Positions 38,947 to 47,585 of a DNA stretch of 64,000 nucleotides are shown here, one piece after another. Numbering within the stretch: the stretch's first letter is position 1; every line of letters begins with the position of its first letter. The notes under the pieces were generated by a model. That model was given only the letters and a program-made list of their open reading frames with translations, did not search any database and was not told where the DNA came from. The position numbers and the translations under genes are program-made. Origin of the DNA: an uncultured Cohaesibacter sp. (GTDB lineage: Bacteria; Pseudomonadota; Alphaproteobacteria; Rhizobiales; Cohaesibacteraceae); contig NZ_OY781091.1 of the NCBI RefSeq assembly GCF_963676275.1, positions 3,760,775 through 3,824,774 of the forward strand, in the 5' to 3' direction.

Positions 38947-40071
38947 ATGATATCGCTGCGGCGTGAAATATATCTGCGAAATGAGCCGGAAGCGCGACAG
39001 CGCAAGGATCGTATCGCGGATCTGGCCACCTTGCCGGTCTTTTTCAATCTGGGGGGACGCAAGGTGGTGCTGGCTGGCGCAAGCGATGGCGCGGCATGGA
39101 AGGCCGAGCTGCTGGCTGCTGCCGGAGCGATCGTGCATGTCTATTCCAAAGATCCCGGAGAGGAACTGATGCAGCTTCTAAGTGAAGCACATTCCGAGGA
39201 CCGTCACTATATCTGGCATCGTCAGGACTGGACGCCTGACTGCTTCAATGGAGCATTGCTGGCCATCGGTGACATCGAGGAGGGAGAAGAAGCTGAACGG
39301 TTCGTGGCATCAGCCAATGCCGCCGGTGCGGTGGCCAATATCATTGACAATCCTGATCACTGCCAGTTCCAGTTCGGTTCCATCGTCAACCGTTCCCCCG
39401 TAATCATCAGCATTTCGACAGGCGGAGCTGCGCCCATTCTCGGGCAGGCCATCCGTCGGCGCATCGAAAGCCTGATACCTCCGGTCATTTCGGATTGGGC
39501 AAAACTGGCCCAGCATTTGCGCGCCGATGTCTTGCAGCAATTCCGGGCGGGTGCCGAACGGCGACGCTTTTGGGAATCCTTTGTCAATCTGGCCTTTTCA
39601 GGCCCGAACACGCTTACAGCAAGTTCGATAGAAGACATCATCAACACATCCACCCTTGCCAACGCATCACAATCGGGCCGGGTGACATTCATTGACACCA
39701 GGCACGGAGAGAGTGACCTGCTCCCCATGCGCGCCATTCGCGCGTTGCATGCAGCCGACATCATTGTCTATGGCGATGAGACAAGTCCTGAAATTCTGGA
39801 ATTGGCCCGCCGCGAAGCCCGCCGCCTGTCGATCAACGATGTAAAAACGCATCTGGGAGAGGCGAATGGTGACACAACAACGCTGCTGGAAAAGCTTGCC
39901 GCCACTGGCAAACATATCGTTCGTCTGGTATCATCTGTTGATCATGCCGGCATCAGCCTTAAAGACGAGCAAAAAGCCCTTGCGAGCCAAAATATCCAAA
40001 CAACCCTCATTCCCTCGATTGAAAAACCGACAGACAGAGCCTTTGGCGGCACCTTGTCGGGAGAAACGTAA
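38947..40071 (+). CDS. cysG: Siroheme synthase with degenerate methyltransferase half
   Basis: 374 residues. Residues 25-230 are the precorrin-2 dehydrogenase/ferrochelatase part (LPVFFNLGGRKVVLAGASDGAAWKAELLAAAGA; NIIDNPDHCQFQFGSIVNRSPVIISISTGGAAPILGQAIRRRIE). From about 245 on it resembles the uroporphyrinogen-III methyltransferase domain (DLLPMRAIRALHAADIIVYGDETSPEILELARREARR). But the GAGPGDP SAM-binding loop is replaced by DTRHGESD and the rest is truncated; usual CysG is about 450-480 residues. A separate SUMT enzyme is probably needed. GGAG lies eight bases before the ATG. Confidence 0.88.
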   Translation: MISLRREIYLRNEPEARQRKDRIADLATLPVFFNLGGRKVVLAGASDGAAWKAELLAAAGAIVHVYSKDPGEELMQLLSEAHSEDRHYIWHRQDWTPDCFNGALLAIGDIEEGEEAERFVASANAAGAVANIIDNPDHCQFQFGSIVNRSPVIISISTGGAAPILGQAIRRRIESLIPPVISDWAKLAQHLRADVLQQFRAGAERRRFWESFVNLAFSGPNTLTASSIEDIINTSTLANASQSGRVTFIDTRHGESDLLPMRAIRALHAADIIVYGDETSPEILELARREARRLSINDVKTHLGEANGDTTTLLEKLAATGKHIVRLVSSVDHAGISLKDEQKALASQNIQTTLIPSIEKPTDRAFGGTLSGET

Positions 40072-40383
40072 ATGAGTATTGAACTAGAAAAGCACAATCT
40101 AGTGAAGCTTCTTTTCTTACTATTTTGTGTTGGTCAATCTTTTCTTTGGGCCTATATCGGCTTTTCCGCGATGTACTCAGATCATTTTATCATTTCCGTT
40201 CTATCTCCGATCGTATTCATCGTGCTGCCAAACTCAGCTTCTTGGTTGTTGAGAATTAAAATTGACGATTTAGATATAAGATTAATTTCTTTAAAAATGA
40301 AATTCATATCAATGTTGATGACGTCATTTTGTTTTATATCGATTATTTACTTAAGACATTATTCCAACTATCAAGAATTATAA
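40072..40383 (+). CDS. Small AT-rich membrane protein abutting cysG
   Basis: 103 residues with three predicted hydrophobic helices (about 11-34, 38-60, 76-97). The ATG follows the cysG stop codon with no gap, so translation is likely coupled. Base use is far more AT-rich than in cysG. No family recognised. It may be a newly acquired gene captured at the 3' end of cysG. Confidence 0.5.
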   Translation: MSIELEKHNLVKLLFLLFCVGQSFLWAYIGFSAMYSDHFIISVLSPIVFIVLPNSASWLLRIKIDDLDIRLISLKMKFISMLMTSFCFISIIYLRHYSNYQEL

Positions 40384-40431
40384 ATTTTTATTTTCATCTT
40401 TATAATATCTATAACATCTTCAATATGTAGG

Positions 40432-40719
40432 GTGAATTCACCATCACCGACTGCGACAATTAATAGATCTATTTTTGCATTTTTAATATTGTTAATAACT
40501 GTAATTTCATCTTCACAATTCTTTTTAGAAGAAAATTTACGCGAATTAAACTTATTTGAAAAATTTTCATATAAAGATATGTTTAAAGCACCTGAGCTTT
40601 TCTTTTGTTTCGGAGGATATTTTTCTTCAATTTTACTTTGTAATATTGTTGAAAAAATTGTTATCAGCCAACATATGCAATATGCAGATTTGAGTGATCA
40701 TTCAAAATTCCTAAACTGA
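40432..40719 (+). CDS. Possible small membrane protein
   Basis: 95 residues from a GTG, with two hydrophobic stretches (IFAFLILLITVISSSQFFLEE; FFCFGGYFSSILLCNIVEKI). AT-rich like the preceding gene and possibly a related or split pair. The start codon and ribosome site are weak. Confidence 0.35.
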   Translation: MNSPSPTATINRSIFAFLILLITVISSSQFFLEENLRELNLFEKFSYKDMFKAPELFFCFGGYFSSILLCNIVEKIVISQHMQYADLSDHSKFLN

Positions 40720-40963
40720 AAGATTTTAAAGTGACTAACTTAGATAATACTTACATTTCAGGTTCCACGGCTCTCTTGCAAAAAAATTAGTGCATCTGCT
40801 TCAGACTGACCCTTTCAGCGTGAGCGGGAAGGATCCCTGTAGGGAAAGAAACTGCGCAAGCTCTTCAGGAAAGAGGACCGAACCGGGCGCACGCGAGATT
40901 GCCATTTCCGAGCCGGAATGGCTTTTGCCAATGGTGTTGCCCTCAAAGCCGGACCGACACGCA
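40720..40963. other. Intergenic stretch before the TetR gene end
   Basis: No gene or terminator seen. A single GGCTCTCTTGCAAA near 40769 resembles the end of IS6-family elements, but no partner repeat or transposase is present. Confidence 0.3.
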
Positions 40964-41548
40964 TTAATCTGCCGAGGGCAAGGCTCTGTGAATGAGGATC
41001 TTGGCCGCTCGTCCCGCTTCTTCAATGTAGGTCGGATCATGATGCACCAGCATGACGGAGAAGGCTCCATCCAGAAGCAGAATGATTTGCCTTGCAGTTG
41101 CATCTGGCTGTTGGATATCGGCCTGTGAAAGGCGCTTTGCCAGCCAGAATTCAAATGTCTTCTTGTGTGCAGCACCCACCTTCATTGCAGGATGACCGGG
41201 CATGTTTGCAAGCTCCGCTGCCGTGCGCAGAAAACCGCACCCTTTCCATTTGGGATGGCGCGACGCCTTTGCCAACGCAACAAAAATCGCCTCGACCTGA
41301 TCTCCCACATCACCTTCTGCTGCCTTAAACCATGCTTCAAAGAGCGCAAGATTGGGTTGATCTCGTGCTGTAAGATAAGCGGTGATCAGATCATCCTTGC
41401 TCTTGAAATGGTAATAGAGCGTCTTCTTGGTGACAGCGGCTTTCTCAGCCACCGCATCGACGCTCACCGCCCGAATCCCCTCCTGATAGAATAACCGGTT
41501 GGCAGCATCGATAATCCGCTCTCTGGCAGGTTTTGCAGGTGAAGACAT
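40964..41548 (-). CDS. TetR-family transcriptional regulator
   Basis: 194 residues. The HTH is IIDAANRLFYQEGIRAVSVDAVAEKAAVTKKTLYYHFKSKDDL (about 11-53). The ligand domain contains WKGCGFLRTAAELANMPGHPA, seen in many AcrR/TetR regulators of this group. It diverges from the enoyl-CoA hydratase gene and probably controls it and itself through the palindrome in the 100-base gap. Confidence 0.88.
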   Translation of the reverse strand: MSSPAKPARERIIDAANRLFYQEGIRAVSVDAVAEKAAVTKKTLYYHFKSKDDLITAYLTARDQPNLALFEAWFKAAEGDVGDQVEAIFVALAKASRHPKWKGCGFLRTAAELANMPGHPAMKVGAAHKKTFEFWLAKRLSQADIQQPDATARQIILLLDGAFSVMLVHHDPTYIEEAGRAAKILIHRALPSAD

Positions 41549-41579
41549 GCGCTCGCCCCCATCTGGGATATGTATGTAT

Positions 41580-41593
41580 ACTGACTAGTGAGT
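41580..41593. promoter_or_regulatory. Candidate TetR operator ACTnACTAGTnAGT
   Basis: A palindromic ACTGACTAGTGAGT lies between the divergent TetR and enoyl-CoA hydratase genes, 32 bases before the TetR start. The symmetry and position fit an autoregulatory operator. Confidence 0.5.
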
Positions 41594-41648
41594 TTGCTTA
41601 TAAAATGCTGCTTGCTACCTTGCCTGTCAACCAGAAAGGAGCACCAAC

Positions 41649-42446
41649 ATGGAATGCAACAACACAGTCATATATGAGCAGCGGGACCGGATTGCGATCC
41701 TGACACTCAATCGTCCCGAGAAGCTGAATGCCATCAATTATGCGATGAATGATTGCTTACTGATGCTTCTGGAAAAGATAGAAGCCGATGCTTCCCTAGG
41801 AGCGGTAATCCTGACAGGAGCCGGAGAACGGGCCTTCTCCGCTGGTGGCGACATTCATGAATTCACCCGAAGCATCCGCCGCGGTGCGGATGAGGCAGTA
41901 AGAGACTTCTGCCGCCACGGTCAAGCCATGACGGCCCGTCTGGAAGCCTTCCCCAAGCCGATCATCGCTGCCGTCAATGGCATCGCCTATGGCGGGGGCT
42001 GCGAGATCACGGAAGCGGCACATCTGGCTGTCGCGTCGGAAAGGGCGATCTTTGCCAAGCCGGAAATCAATATCGGCATTCCGCCCACATTTGGCGGCAC
42101 GCAGCGCCTGCCGCGCCTTGCCGGGCGCAAGCGCGCCCTCGAACTGCTGTTGACCGGTGACAGTTTCAGTCCCGGCCGCGCCAAAGAACTGGGACTGGTG
42201 AATAGCGTCGTGCCCCATGGCGACCTTCTGCCAGCAGCGATGGATCTGGCCAATCGGATCCTGCGCCATTCGCCGCTCGCCGCATCCCGTATTCTCTCTG
42301 CGGTCACCCGGGGGATCAACCTGCCCATCGATGAAGGTCTGCTGGTCGAGCGCGAACAATTCGCTCGCATGTGCGCCACAAAGGATGTGCTCGAAGGGCT
42401 CGATGCCTGGATTGAACGGCGACCTCCTCACTATGGTGGGCAGTGA
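41649..42446 (+). CDS. Enoyl-CoA hydratase/isomerase family protein
   Basis: 265 residues of the crotonase fold. AFSAGGDIHEF forms the oxyanion region. Both catalytic glutamates of hydratases are present, in GGGCEITEAA (about 115-124) and in FAKPEINIGIPPTFGGTQRLPRLAG (about 135-160). So hydration of an enoyl-CoA is likely, but the substrate is open. AAAGGAG is nine bases before the ATG. Single gene under the divergent TetR regulator. Confidence 0.88.
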   Translation: MECNNTVIYEQRDRIAILTLNRPEKLNAINYAMNDCLLMLLEKIEADASLGAVILTGAGERAFSAGGDIHEFTRSIRRGADEAVRDFCRHGQAMTARLEAFPKPIIAAVNGIAYGGGCEITEAAHLAVASERAIFAKPEINIGIPPTFGGTQRLPRLAGRKRALELLLTGDSFSPGRAKELGLVNSVVPHGDLLPAAMDLANRILRHSPLAASRILSAVTRGINLPIDEGLLVEREQFARMCATKDVLEGLDAWIERRPPHYGGQ

Positions 42447-42853
42447 ACCAGTAGCCCAATTCCCAAAAGCCCAGTGATCCTTGCTTCCAACAAAGTAACG
42501 TGGCCTAAAGAAGCCTAGACGCGAGCATTTGCTTCAAATGACGGCGAGGATAACTGAGCTGCACCACTAAAGCCTTCAGAAAAGCGGCACTACGGACGAA
42601 GGGGGCATTGGGCGATGAAAGACTTGTGTGGGAGGAATACAAGTCTGGTACGAAGCGGGAATATCCAGCAGGTGCGACCCAGATGTCTCCAGCGAAAGCA
42701 GACCTTGAGTAGACTTATTGGCGCATAGTGATAGGAAGCCCCTATTTGGACCGAATTGCCTCATTTGAATAGTTCGGAATAACTGCTAATTATAGCTGGC
42801 TTTTGTTCTATCTTGATTATGGTTTCGGGCGTACCAAAAGGGAAAATCAAGTC
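42447..42853. other. Intergenic stretch of about 400 bases
   Basis: Contains no supported gene. A 62-codon frame on the - strand (42576-42764) has no ribosome site and no recognisable domain. I see no clear terminator or repeat. Confidence 0.4.
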
Positions 42854-43636
42854 ATGTGCAGGTTTAGAAGTTGTCTTCTTAGACCCATCGTTTCTATTCC
42901 GCTTTTTAGTCTCCTTTTTTTGTATCTGCTCAGTGTTGCCTGGCCGTACATTTATACAGAGTCTGTACAAGATACTTGCAGCTTTGGAACGGTGAGTAAC
43001 GAGAAATATCGCGAATATTTATCAGAAATGAAACGGAGGGCTTTATGGGAATGGCCTCCATTGTCTGAAGAAGTTGATGGTTACACTGGGTATCATGCTC
43101 GTAAAGGTTCTTTGATTTATCGGCTTAATGATGCCAGCCAGGAAGCCAAAGGTTTCTATGATCAGCTCGCAATTGCCCACGCAGTCATGCGGGCATCAGG
43201 CATGCGATTAAGAGAAAAAAAGCCTCATTTAAACATTAAATATTCAAGAGAATGGATGCTTAAGCCTTCTTATAATGATAGCTATACCTTCAACAAATTA
43301 AGTTATATTTATGCATTCACGACATTAGGCGCTTCTTTATTCCCACTACGTATGTTTAGATTTGACAAGAGGGCTGGACTATATTTTCTTGGACCAGAAG
43401 CTCGTAAGGAAACTGGCCTTGACAAGACAGCCAATGGTTTAATTGAAGTAGGGGTAGGGGGGATCGATCTATTTAAATCGGGCCCGCCTTCTGGTGAATC
43501 ATATTTCCCCTTGCTTCCAAAATTTACCGACTATGAAAACACTTATCAGACCTGCCCAACTGTTCCCAGCGAGGCTTGGGTGAAGGCTTATGAAAACGCC
43601 CTCAAATCCCCTCCCGACAAGGATATATCACGATGA
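42854..43636 (+). CDS. Membrane-anchored hypothetical protein
   Basis: 260 residues from the ATG with AGGGA about ten bases upstream. A signal-anchor helix (LLRPIVSIPLFSLLFLYLLSVAWPYIY, about 8-34) is followed by a periplasmic domain of about 220 residues containing two cysteines (DTCSFG, QTCPTV). Trp-rich segments are ALWEWPPL and YSREWMLKP. No family recognised. AT-rich relative to neighbours. Confidence 0.55.
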   Translation: MCRFRSCLLRPIVSIPLFSLLFLYLLSVAWPYIYTESVQDTCSFGTVSNEKYREYLSEMKRRALWEWPPLSEEVDGYTGYHARKGSLIYRLNDASQEAKGFYDQLAIAHAVMRASGMRLREKKPHLNIKYSREWMLKPSYNDSYTFNKLSYIYAFTTLGASLFPLRMFRFDKRAGLYFLGPEARKETGLDKTANGLIEVGVGGIDLFKSGPPSGESYFPLLPKFTDYENTYQTCPTVPSEAWVKAYENALKSPPDKDISR

Positions 43637-43739
43637 GCATTTCCTACGAGGGGCATAGGAAGGCCGCGTTCAAGGGTGAGAGCCTTAATGCGCGCGCGCA
43701 CCAAGCCCCACTCTTGAGCGATTTTCGGATACAGACCTC

Positions 43740-44570
43740 TCAATGCGCCATGAAAACCGGCACGCCGACGGTCTTGATGATTTCTGTCGTCACGCCACCA
43801 AACAGGTCATGGGCGAATTTGCTGTGCTCGAATGCACCCATGACGATCAGCTTTGCCCCGATCTCGTCTGCGGTATCCTCAATCACTTGCGCAATCGACT
43901 GGCCAGCTCCCTTCCGGTGCAAATGCTCCGCCTCGATGTCATGCCGCTTGAGAAGCGACAGAATGCCACCACCGGGATGATTGTCGACCCTGTGTGCGTC
44001 TCCCACGGTGAGGATGGTCACCTTGGCCTTGCCTTCAAGAATATGCATGGCATCGCCCAAGGCCCGTGCGGCAGAACGCTTGCCGTCCCATGCGACAAGG
44101 GCATGATCAGCCAAACCCTTTGCTGCATAGCCATCAGGCACCACCAGCACCGGCCGGCCGCTTTGAAGCGCAATCACATCGGGATGAGCGGCCATGAATT
44201 CGTCATCCTCATCATCGGAATGATGACCGGTGACAATCAGATCATAGGTTCTGGCAATCTCCGGCAGGGTGAAGCCCTCGCTTGGCATCAGGTCGATATA
44301 GTCCGAGCGGTCTGACAGGCCGTGCGCCCTGATCTTCTCGTCGAAACGACGCATCACCTCGGCAACACGCGCCTCCTCGGCGGCATGCAGCGCCTGATGC
44401 ACATCCTTGGAAACGATGGTGGCAATGCGTCGATCCATTCTGGAACGACCATGGCGTAAAATGCCGGTCAGCCAGGCGTCATGATGCTTGGCCAGTTTGA
44501 TGGCATGATCCAGCCCACTGCCTTGCGCCTGCTCGCCGCTATAGGCGCACAGAATGCTCTTGATTGTCAT
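43740..44570 (-). CDS. Universal stress protein, tandem UspA domains
   Basis: 276 residues. The second domain has the ATP-binding pattern LVAWDGKRSAARALGDAM and a GAKLIVMGAFEHSKFAHDLFGGVT motif (G-x2-G-x9-G[S/T]-like). The first domain is more diverged. It lies directly downstream of a TRAP permease, a common pairing in which USPs may regulate TRAP transport. Confidence 0.88.
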   Translation of the reverse strand: MTIKSILCAYSGEQAQGSGLDHAIKLAKHHDAWLTGILRHGRSRMDRRIATIVSKDVHQALHAAEEARVAEVMRRFDEKIRAHGLSDRSDYIDLMPSEGFTLPEIARTYDLIVTGHHSDDEDDEFMAAHPDVIALQSGRPVLVVPDGYAAKGLADHALVAWDGKRSAARALGDAMHILEGKAKVTILTVGDAHRVDNHPGGGILSLLKRHDIEAEHLHRKGAGQSIAQVIEDTADEIGAKLIVMGAFEHSKFAHDLFGGVTTEIIKTVGVPVFMAH

Positions 44571-44595
44571 CTCTCTCTCCTTTGCATTCTTGCGA

Positions 44596-45900
44596 CTAAT
44601 GCGTCATTTGATCGGGTAGAAACAGGGCCAGCTGGGGCATCATGATCAGCAGCAGCAAACAGGCCGCCATCGCCAGCCAGAAGGGAAACACGCCCCTGAA
44701 AATGGTCGCCATGGGCACATCGGCTGCAACAGCCTTGACCACGAAGACATTGAGCCCGACCGGTGGGGTAATCAGTCCCATTTCAATCACGATCACCGAC
44801 ATGACACCAAACCAGATCGGATCGAACCCGAGCCCGGTGATGATTGGAAAGACGATGGGCAGTGTGACGACAAGCATCGCCAGACCATCGAAAAACATCC
44901 CAAGCACGATATAACCCGCAAGGATCAGGAACAGCGTCGAATAGGGGCCGAGCCCCATTTCCGAGAGCCGTGCGCCCAGAGTTTGCGGAATATCCGTGAG
45001 CGAGAGAAACGGTCCGAAGACATGAGCACCAATCACGATGAGATAAAGCATCGCCGTCATCGTCACCGTCTCGAAAATGATCGGCGTGAAATCCTTAAGC
45101 CCGATGCGCCGACCAATGAGCGCCATGGCAGCAACAAGCGCCGCCCCGACACCGGCCGCCTCGACGGGCGTAAACACCCCCAGATAAATGCCACCGATAG
45201 AGACCAGAATCACCGTGATCAATGGCAAGGCATTGAAAGAGGCTGCAAATTTCTCACGCCATGATGTGGCCGGTCCTGCCGGTCCCTGCTCCGGATAAAG
45301 CGAGGTCACGATAATGATGACCGCAACAAAGAGCAATGTCAGCAGCAATCCCGGAATGATACCGGCGATGAACAGCTTGCCGATGGATTCTTCGGTCAGG
45401 ATCGCATACAGCACGAAACCGGTCGAGGGCGGAATGAGAATGCCCAATGTTCCACCGGCAGCAACGGATCCCGTTGCCAGTCCGTCGGCATAGCCGAACC
45501 GCTTCATCTGCGGCAAGGCAACCTTGCCAATGGTAACGGCGGTCGCCACCGACGAGCCGGAAACGGCGGCAAAGGCTGCACAGCCAAGGATCGTCGCCGA
45601 AGACAATCCCCCCTTCAGATGCCCCACCCAATTGTGCGCGGCATCATAGAGCCGCTGGCTATATCCGGCCGCCCCCGCGATATTGCCCATCAGCACAAAG
45701 AGCGGAATGACCGACATGGAATAGGAGGACATCGAGCTGTAGGTTTCTGCCGACATGGCAGCAATGGCGGTGCGCATGTCTTCGATCACCCAGATGCCAC
45801 CAAAGCCGACGAGCAAAAGCGACAGGCCAACCGGGATGCGAATGGCAAGGCATAGAAAGAGCGCGGCGATGCCCCAGACGCCAATCGTGGTCTCACTCAT
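44596..45900 (-). CDS. TRAP transporter large permease (DctM)
   Basis: 434 residues, starting at the ATG at 45900 that overlaps dctQ; an ATG three bases earlier is possible and a longer frame is a shadow. The 12 or so hydrophobic helices carry DctM landmarks: IPLFVLMGNIAGAAGYSQRLYD, FAAVSGSSVATAVTIGKVALPQM, GTLGILIPPSTGFVLYAILTEESIGKLFIAGIIPGLL and MGLITPPVGLNVFVVKAVA. It is the Na+-driven translocation subunit for the substrate delivered by the nearby DctP. Confidence 0.93.
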   Translation of the reverse strand: MSETTIGVWGIAALFLCLAIRIPVGLSLLLVGFGGIWVIEDMRTAIAAMSAETYSSMSSYSMSVIPLFVLMGNIAGAAGYSQRLYDAAHNWVGHLKGGLSSATILGCAAFAAVSGSSVATAVTIGKVALPQMKRFGYADGLATGSVAAGGTLGILIPPSTGFVLYAILTEESIGKLFIAGIIPGLLLTLLFVAVIIIVTSLYPEQGPAGPATSWREKFAASFNALPLITVILVSIGGIYLGVFTPVEAAGVGAALVAAMALIGRRIGLKDFTPIIFETVTMTAMLYLIVIGAHVFGPFLSLTDIPQTLGARLSEMGLGPYSTLFLILAGYIVLGMFFDGLAMLVVTLPIVFPIITGLGFDPIWFGVMSVIVIEMGLITPPVGLNVFVVKAVAADVPMATIFRGVFPFWLAMAACLLLLIMMPQLALFLPDQMTH

Positions 45901-46405
45901 CATATCCGCTCCAGTTTCCCAATTGCCGGTAAAGCTGATAGGCAAGGACAAGCGCGTAGCAGGCCATGCCAATCGAAATGGCTGCATATGCCACCAAGAA
46001 TGGCAGTTGCAGCATGTTGGAGACATCTTCATATTCGTGCGCATCCAGCGCCTTGTCCCAGGCCTTGTTGACCAGAATGGCCAACACACCGATGCCGAGA
46101 GCGCGCGCAATGATGTCACAGACATAGCGCCCCACCCTGCCCAGCAGCTTGTCGAAAATATCGACCCGAATATGCAAAGAGTGATAAGCGGTGTAGGGCA
46201 TGGCCAGCATCACCACCAGCACCATGCCCATTTGCACCAGCTCCTGACTGCCAAGGATCGGTTGATTGAGCGTGTAGCGGAAAAAGACCGAAATGGTGAC
46301 CAGCAGCATCATCGCAATCATCGTGATGCCGGAGAGAAGGGTTGTGCCTTCCAGAATGCGCTCGAAGATGCTCCGAGCGCCTTTCTGTTTGTCAAAGTCA
46401 GACAT
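45893..46405 (-). CDS. TRAP transporter small permease (DctQ)
   Basis: 170 residues from MSDFDKQ. It has four hydrophobic helices with the DctQ pattern VTISVFFRYTLNQPILGSQELVQMGMVLVVMLAMPYTAYHSLHIRVDIF. It is the small membrane partner of DctM. It overlaps dctM by eight bases. Confidence 0.9.
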   Translation of the reverse strand: MSDFDKQKGARSIFERILEGTTLLSGITMIAMMLLVTISVFFRYTLNQPILGSQELVQMGMVLVVMLAMPYTAYHSLHIRVDIFDKLLGRVGRYVCDIIARALGIGVLAILVNKAWDKALDAHEYEDVSNMLQLPFLVAYAAISIGMACYALVLAYQLYRQLGNWSGYDE

Positions 46406-46437
46406 GACTTTTCTTTCATTCAAGAGCAAGGATAGCG

Positions 46438-47460
46438 TCAGTTTTTCAGCGCCTCGACATAGTCTTGCGCCTTGATGCCGTCCGCTTCCAATTCAGTGAC
46501 AATGGTTGCAACCAAAGAATCTGAGGCAGCATTGAACTTAGCTACTTCCTCAGCGGACAGCTCGATAATTTCCTTGCCCATAGCTGCAAAATTCTGTTCG
46601 GCCATAGCGACCCCTTCAGCCTGAATCCGGCGTCCTTCTTCGCTGAGAGGCCCCTGAGAAACCTTGTTCATGGCCGTCTGTTCGTCTTCCGAAAGAGCGT
46701 TCCAACTGTCCCGGTTCATCAGCAGCATCTGCGGTGAGCTGGTGGAATTCATGCCCTTGGTGAGATAGTTGGCCACTTCATTGAGCTTGAAGCTGTCAAG
46801 CACGGAGCTGTCGACGAGAACACCGTCAATCACGCCCGTCGCCAGCGAGTTGTAAACCTCGGTGATCGGCATGGAGACGGGCGTTGCCCCCCAGCTTTCG
46901 GCGACGCGGCCAACATTGCGCGAGGAAACACGGATTTTCAGTCCCTCGACATCCTTGAGGCTTCTGATCGGCTTCTTGTTGGTCAGAAGAACGGACGCAG
47001 GGTTGGTCCACAGGCCCAGCAATTTGGTGCGCCGGAATTCCTTGTCGACCAGATCCACATGGGCCCAGAATTTTGCCGTCGGATCCTGATCGGCAGAAAC
47101 CACTCCGGGCAGCTCGATCAGCAGCGTCTGCTTGAATTGCGAGGCGGTATAGCCGGGCAAGGTATAGGCGATGTCGGCCACGCCATCGACGACGCGGTCA
47201 TACTGTTCGACAGGCCCTGCCCCCAACTCGCCGCCGGGATAGACACGAATGGTCAGGCTGCCACCGGTCTCCTTGGCGATATTCTCGGAAAGAGGTACGA
47301 ACAGCCCCGTATGGAGCGGATATTGGGTCGAGGCAAAATGAGCCAGCTTCAGTTCGGCCGCATGAGCCGGAACGATGCTTGCTACCAGAGCCGAGCCCAG
47401 AGCAGCCCCCAGAGTTGCGCTCAGCGCGAGAGATTTGATCGTTGATTTGATAATAGACAT
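46438..47460 (-). CDS. TRAP transporter substrate-binding protein (DctP)
   Basis: 340 residues with a signal peptide (hydrophobic core LALSATLGAALGSALVASI, cleavage after AHA). DctP landmarks are FVPLSENIAKETGGSLTIRVYPGGELG, LKDVEGLKIRVSSRNVGRVAESWGATPVSMPITEVYNSLATGVIDG. The Arg in LKIRV binds a carboxylate. Neighbouring ring-cleavage genes suggest an aromatic acid ligand. AGGAGGAG precedes the ATG. Confidence 0.92.
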   Translation of the reverse strand: MSIIKSTIKSLALSATLGAALGSALVASIVPAHAAELKLAHFASTQYPLHTGLFVPLSENIAKETGGSLTIRVYPGGELGAGPVEQYDRVVDGVADIAYTLPGYTASQFKQTLLIELPGVVSADQDPTAKFWAHVDLVDKEFRRTKLLGLWTNPASVLLTNKKPIRSLKDVEGLKIRVSSRNVGRVAESWGATPVSMPITEVYNSLATGVIDGVLVDSSVLDSFKLNEVANYLTKGMNSTSSPQMLLMNRDSWNALSEDEQTAMNKVSQGPLSEEGRRIQAEGVAMAEQNFAAMGKEIIELSAEEVAKFNAASDSLVATIVTELEADGIKAQDYVEALKN

Positions 47461-47585
47461 GATACTCCTCCTGATCTGTCTGTGTAGCAGCGAGCCATCC
47501 GCCCCACTGTTGCGGATCGCCCTGATGACCGGCAGGCTCTCCTTGACAAGCCGATCCCTGAATTGCCTTCTGATTATTGTGATGA

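Noticed and set aside
40769-40782. IS6-like terminal repeat GGCTCTCTTGCAAA
   Set aside because: Only one end, one mismatch, no transposase or target duplication.
42576-42764. 62-codon - strand frame
   Set aside because: No ribosome site, no homology features, no operon context.
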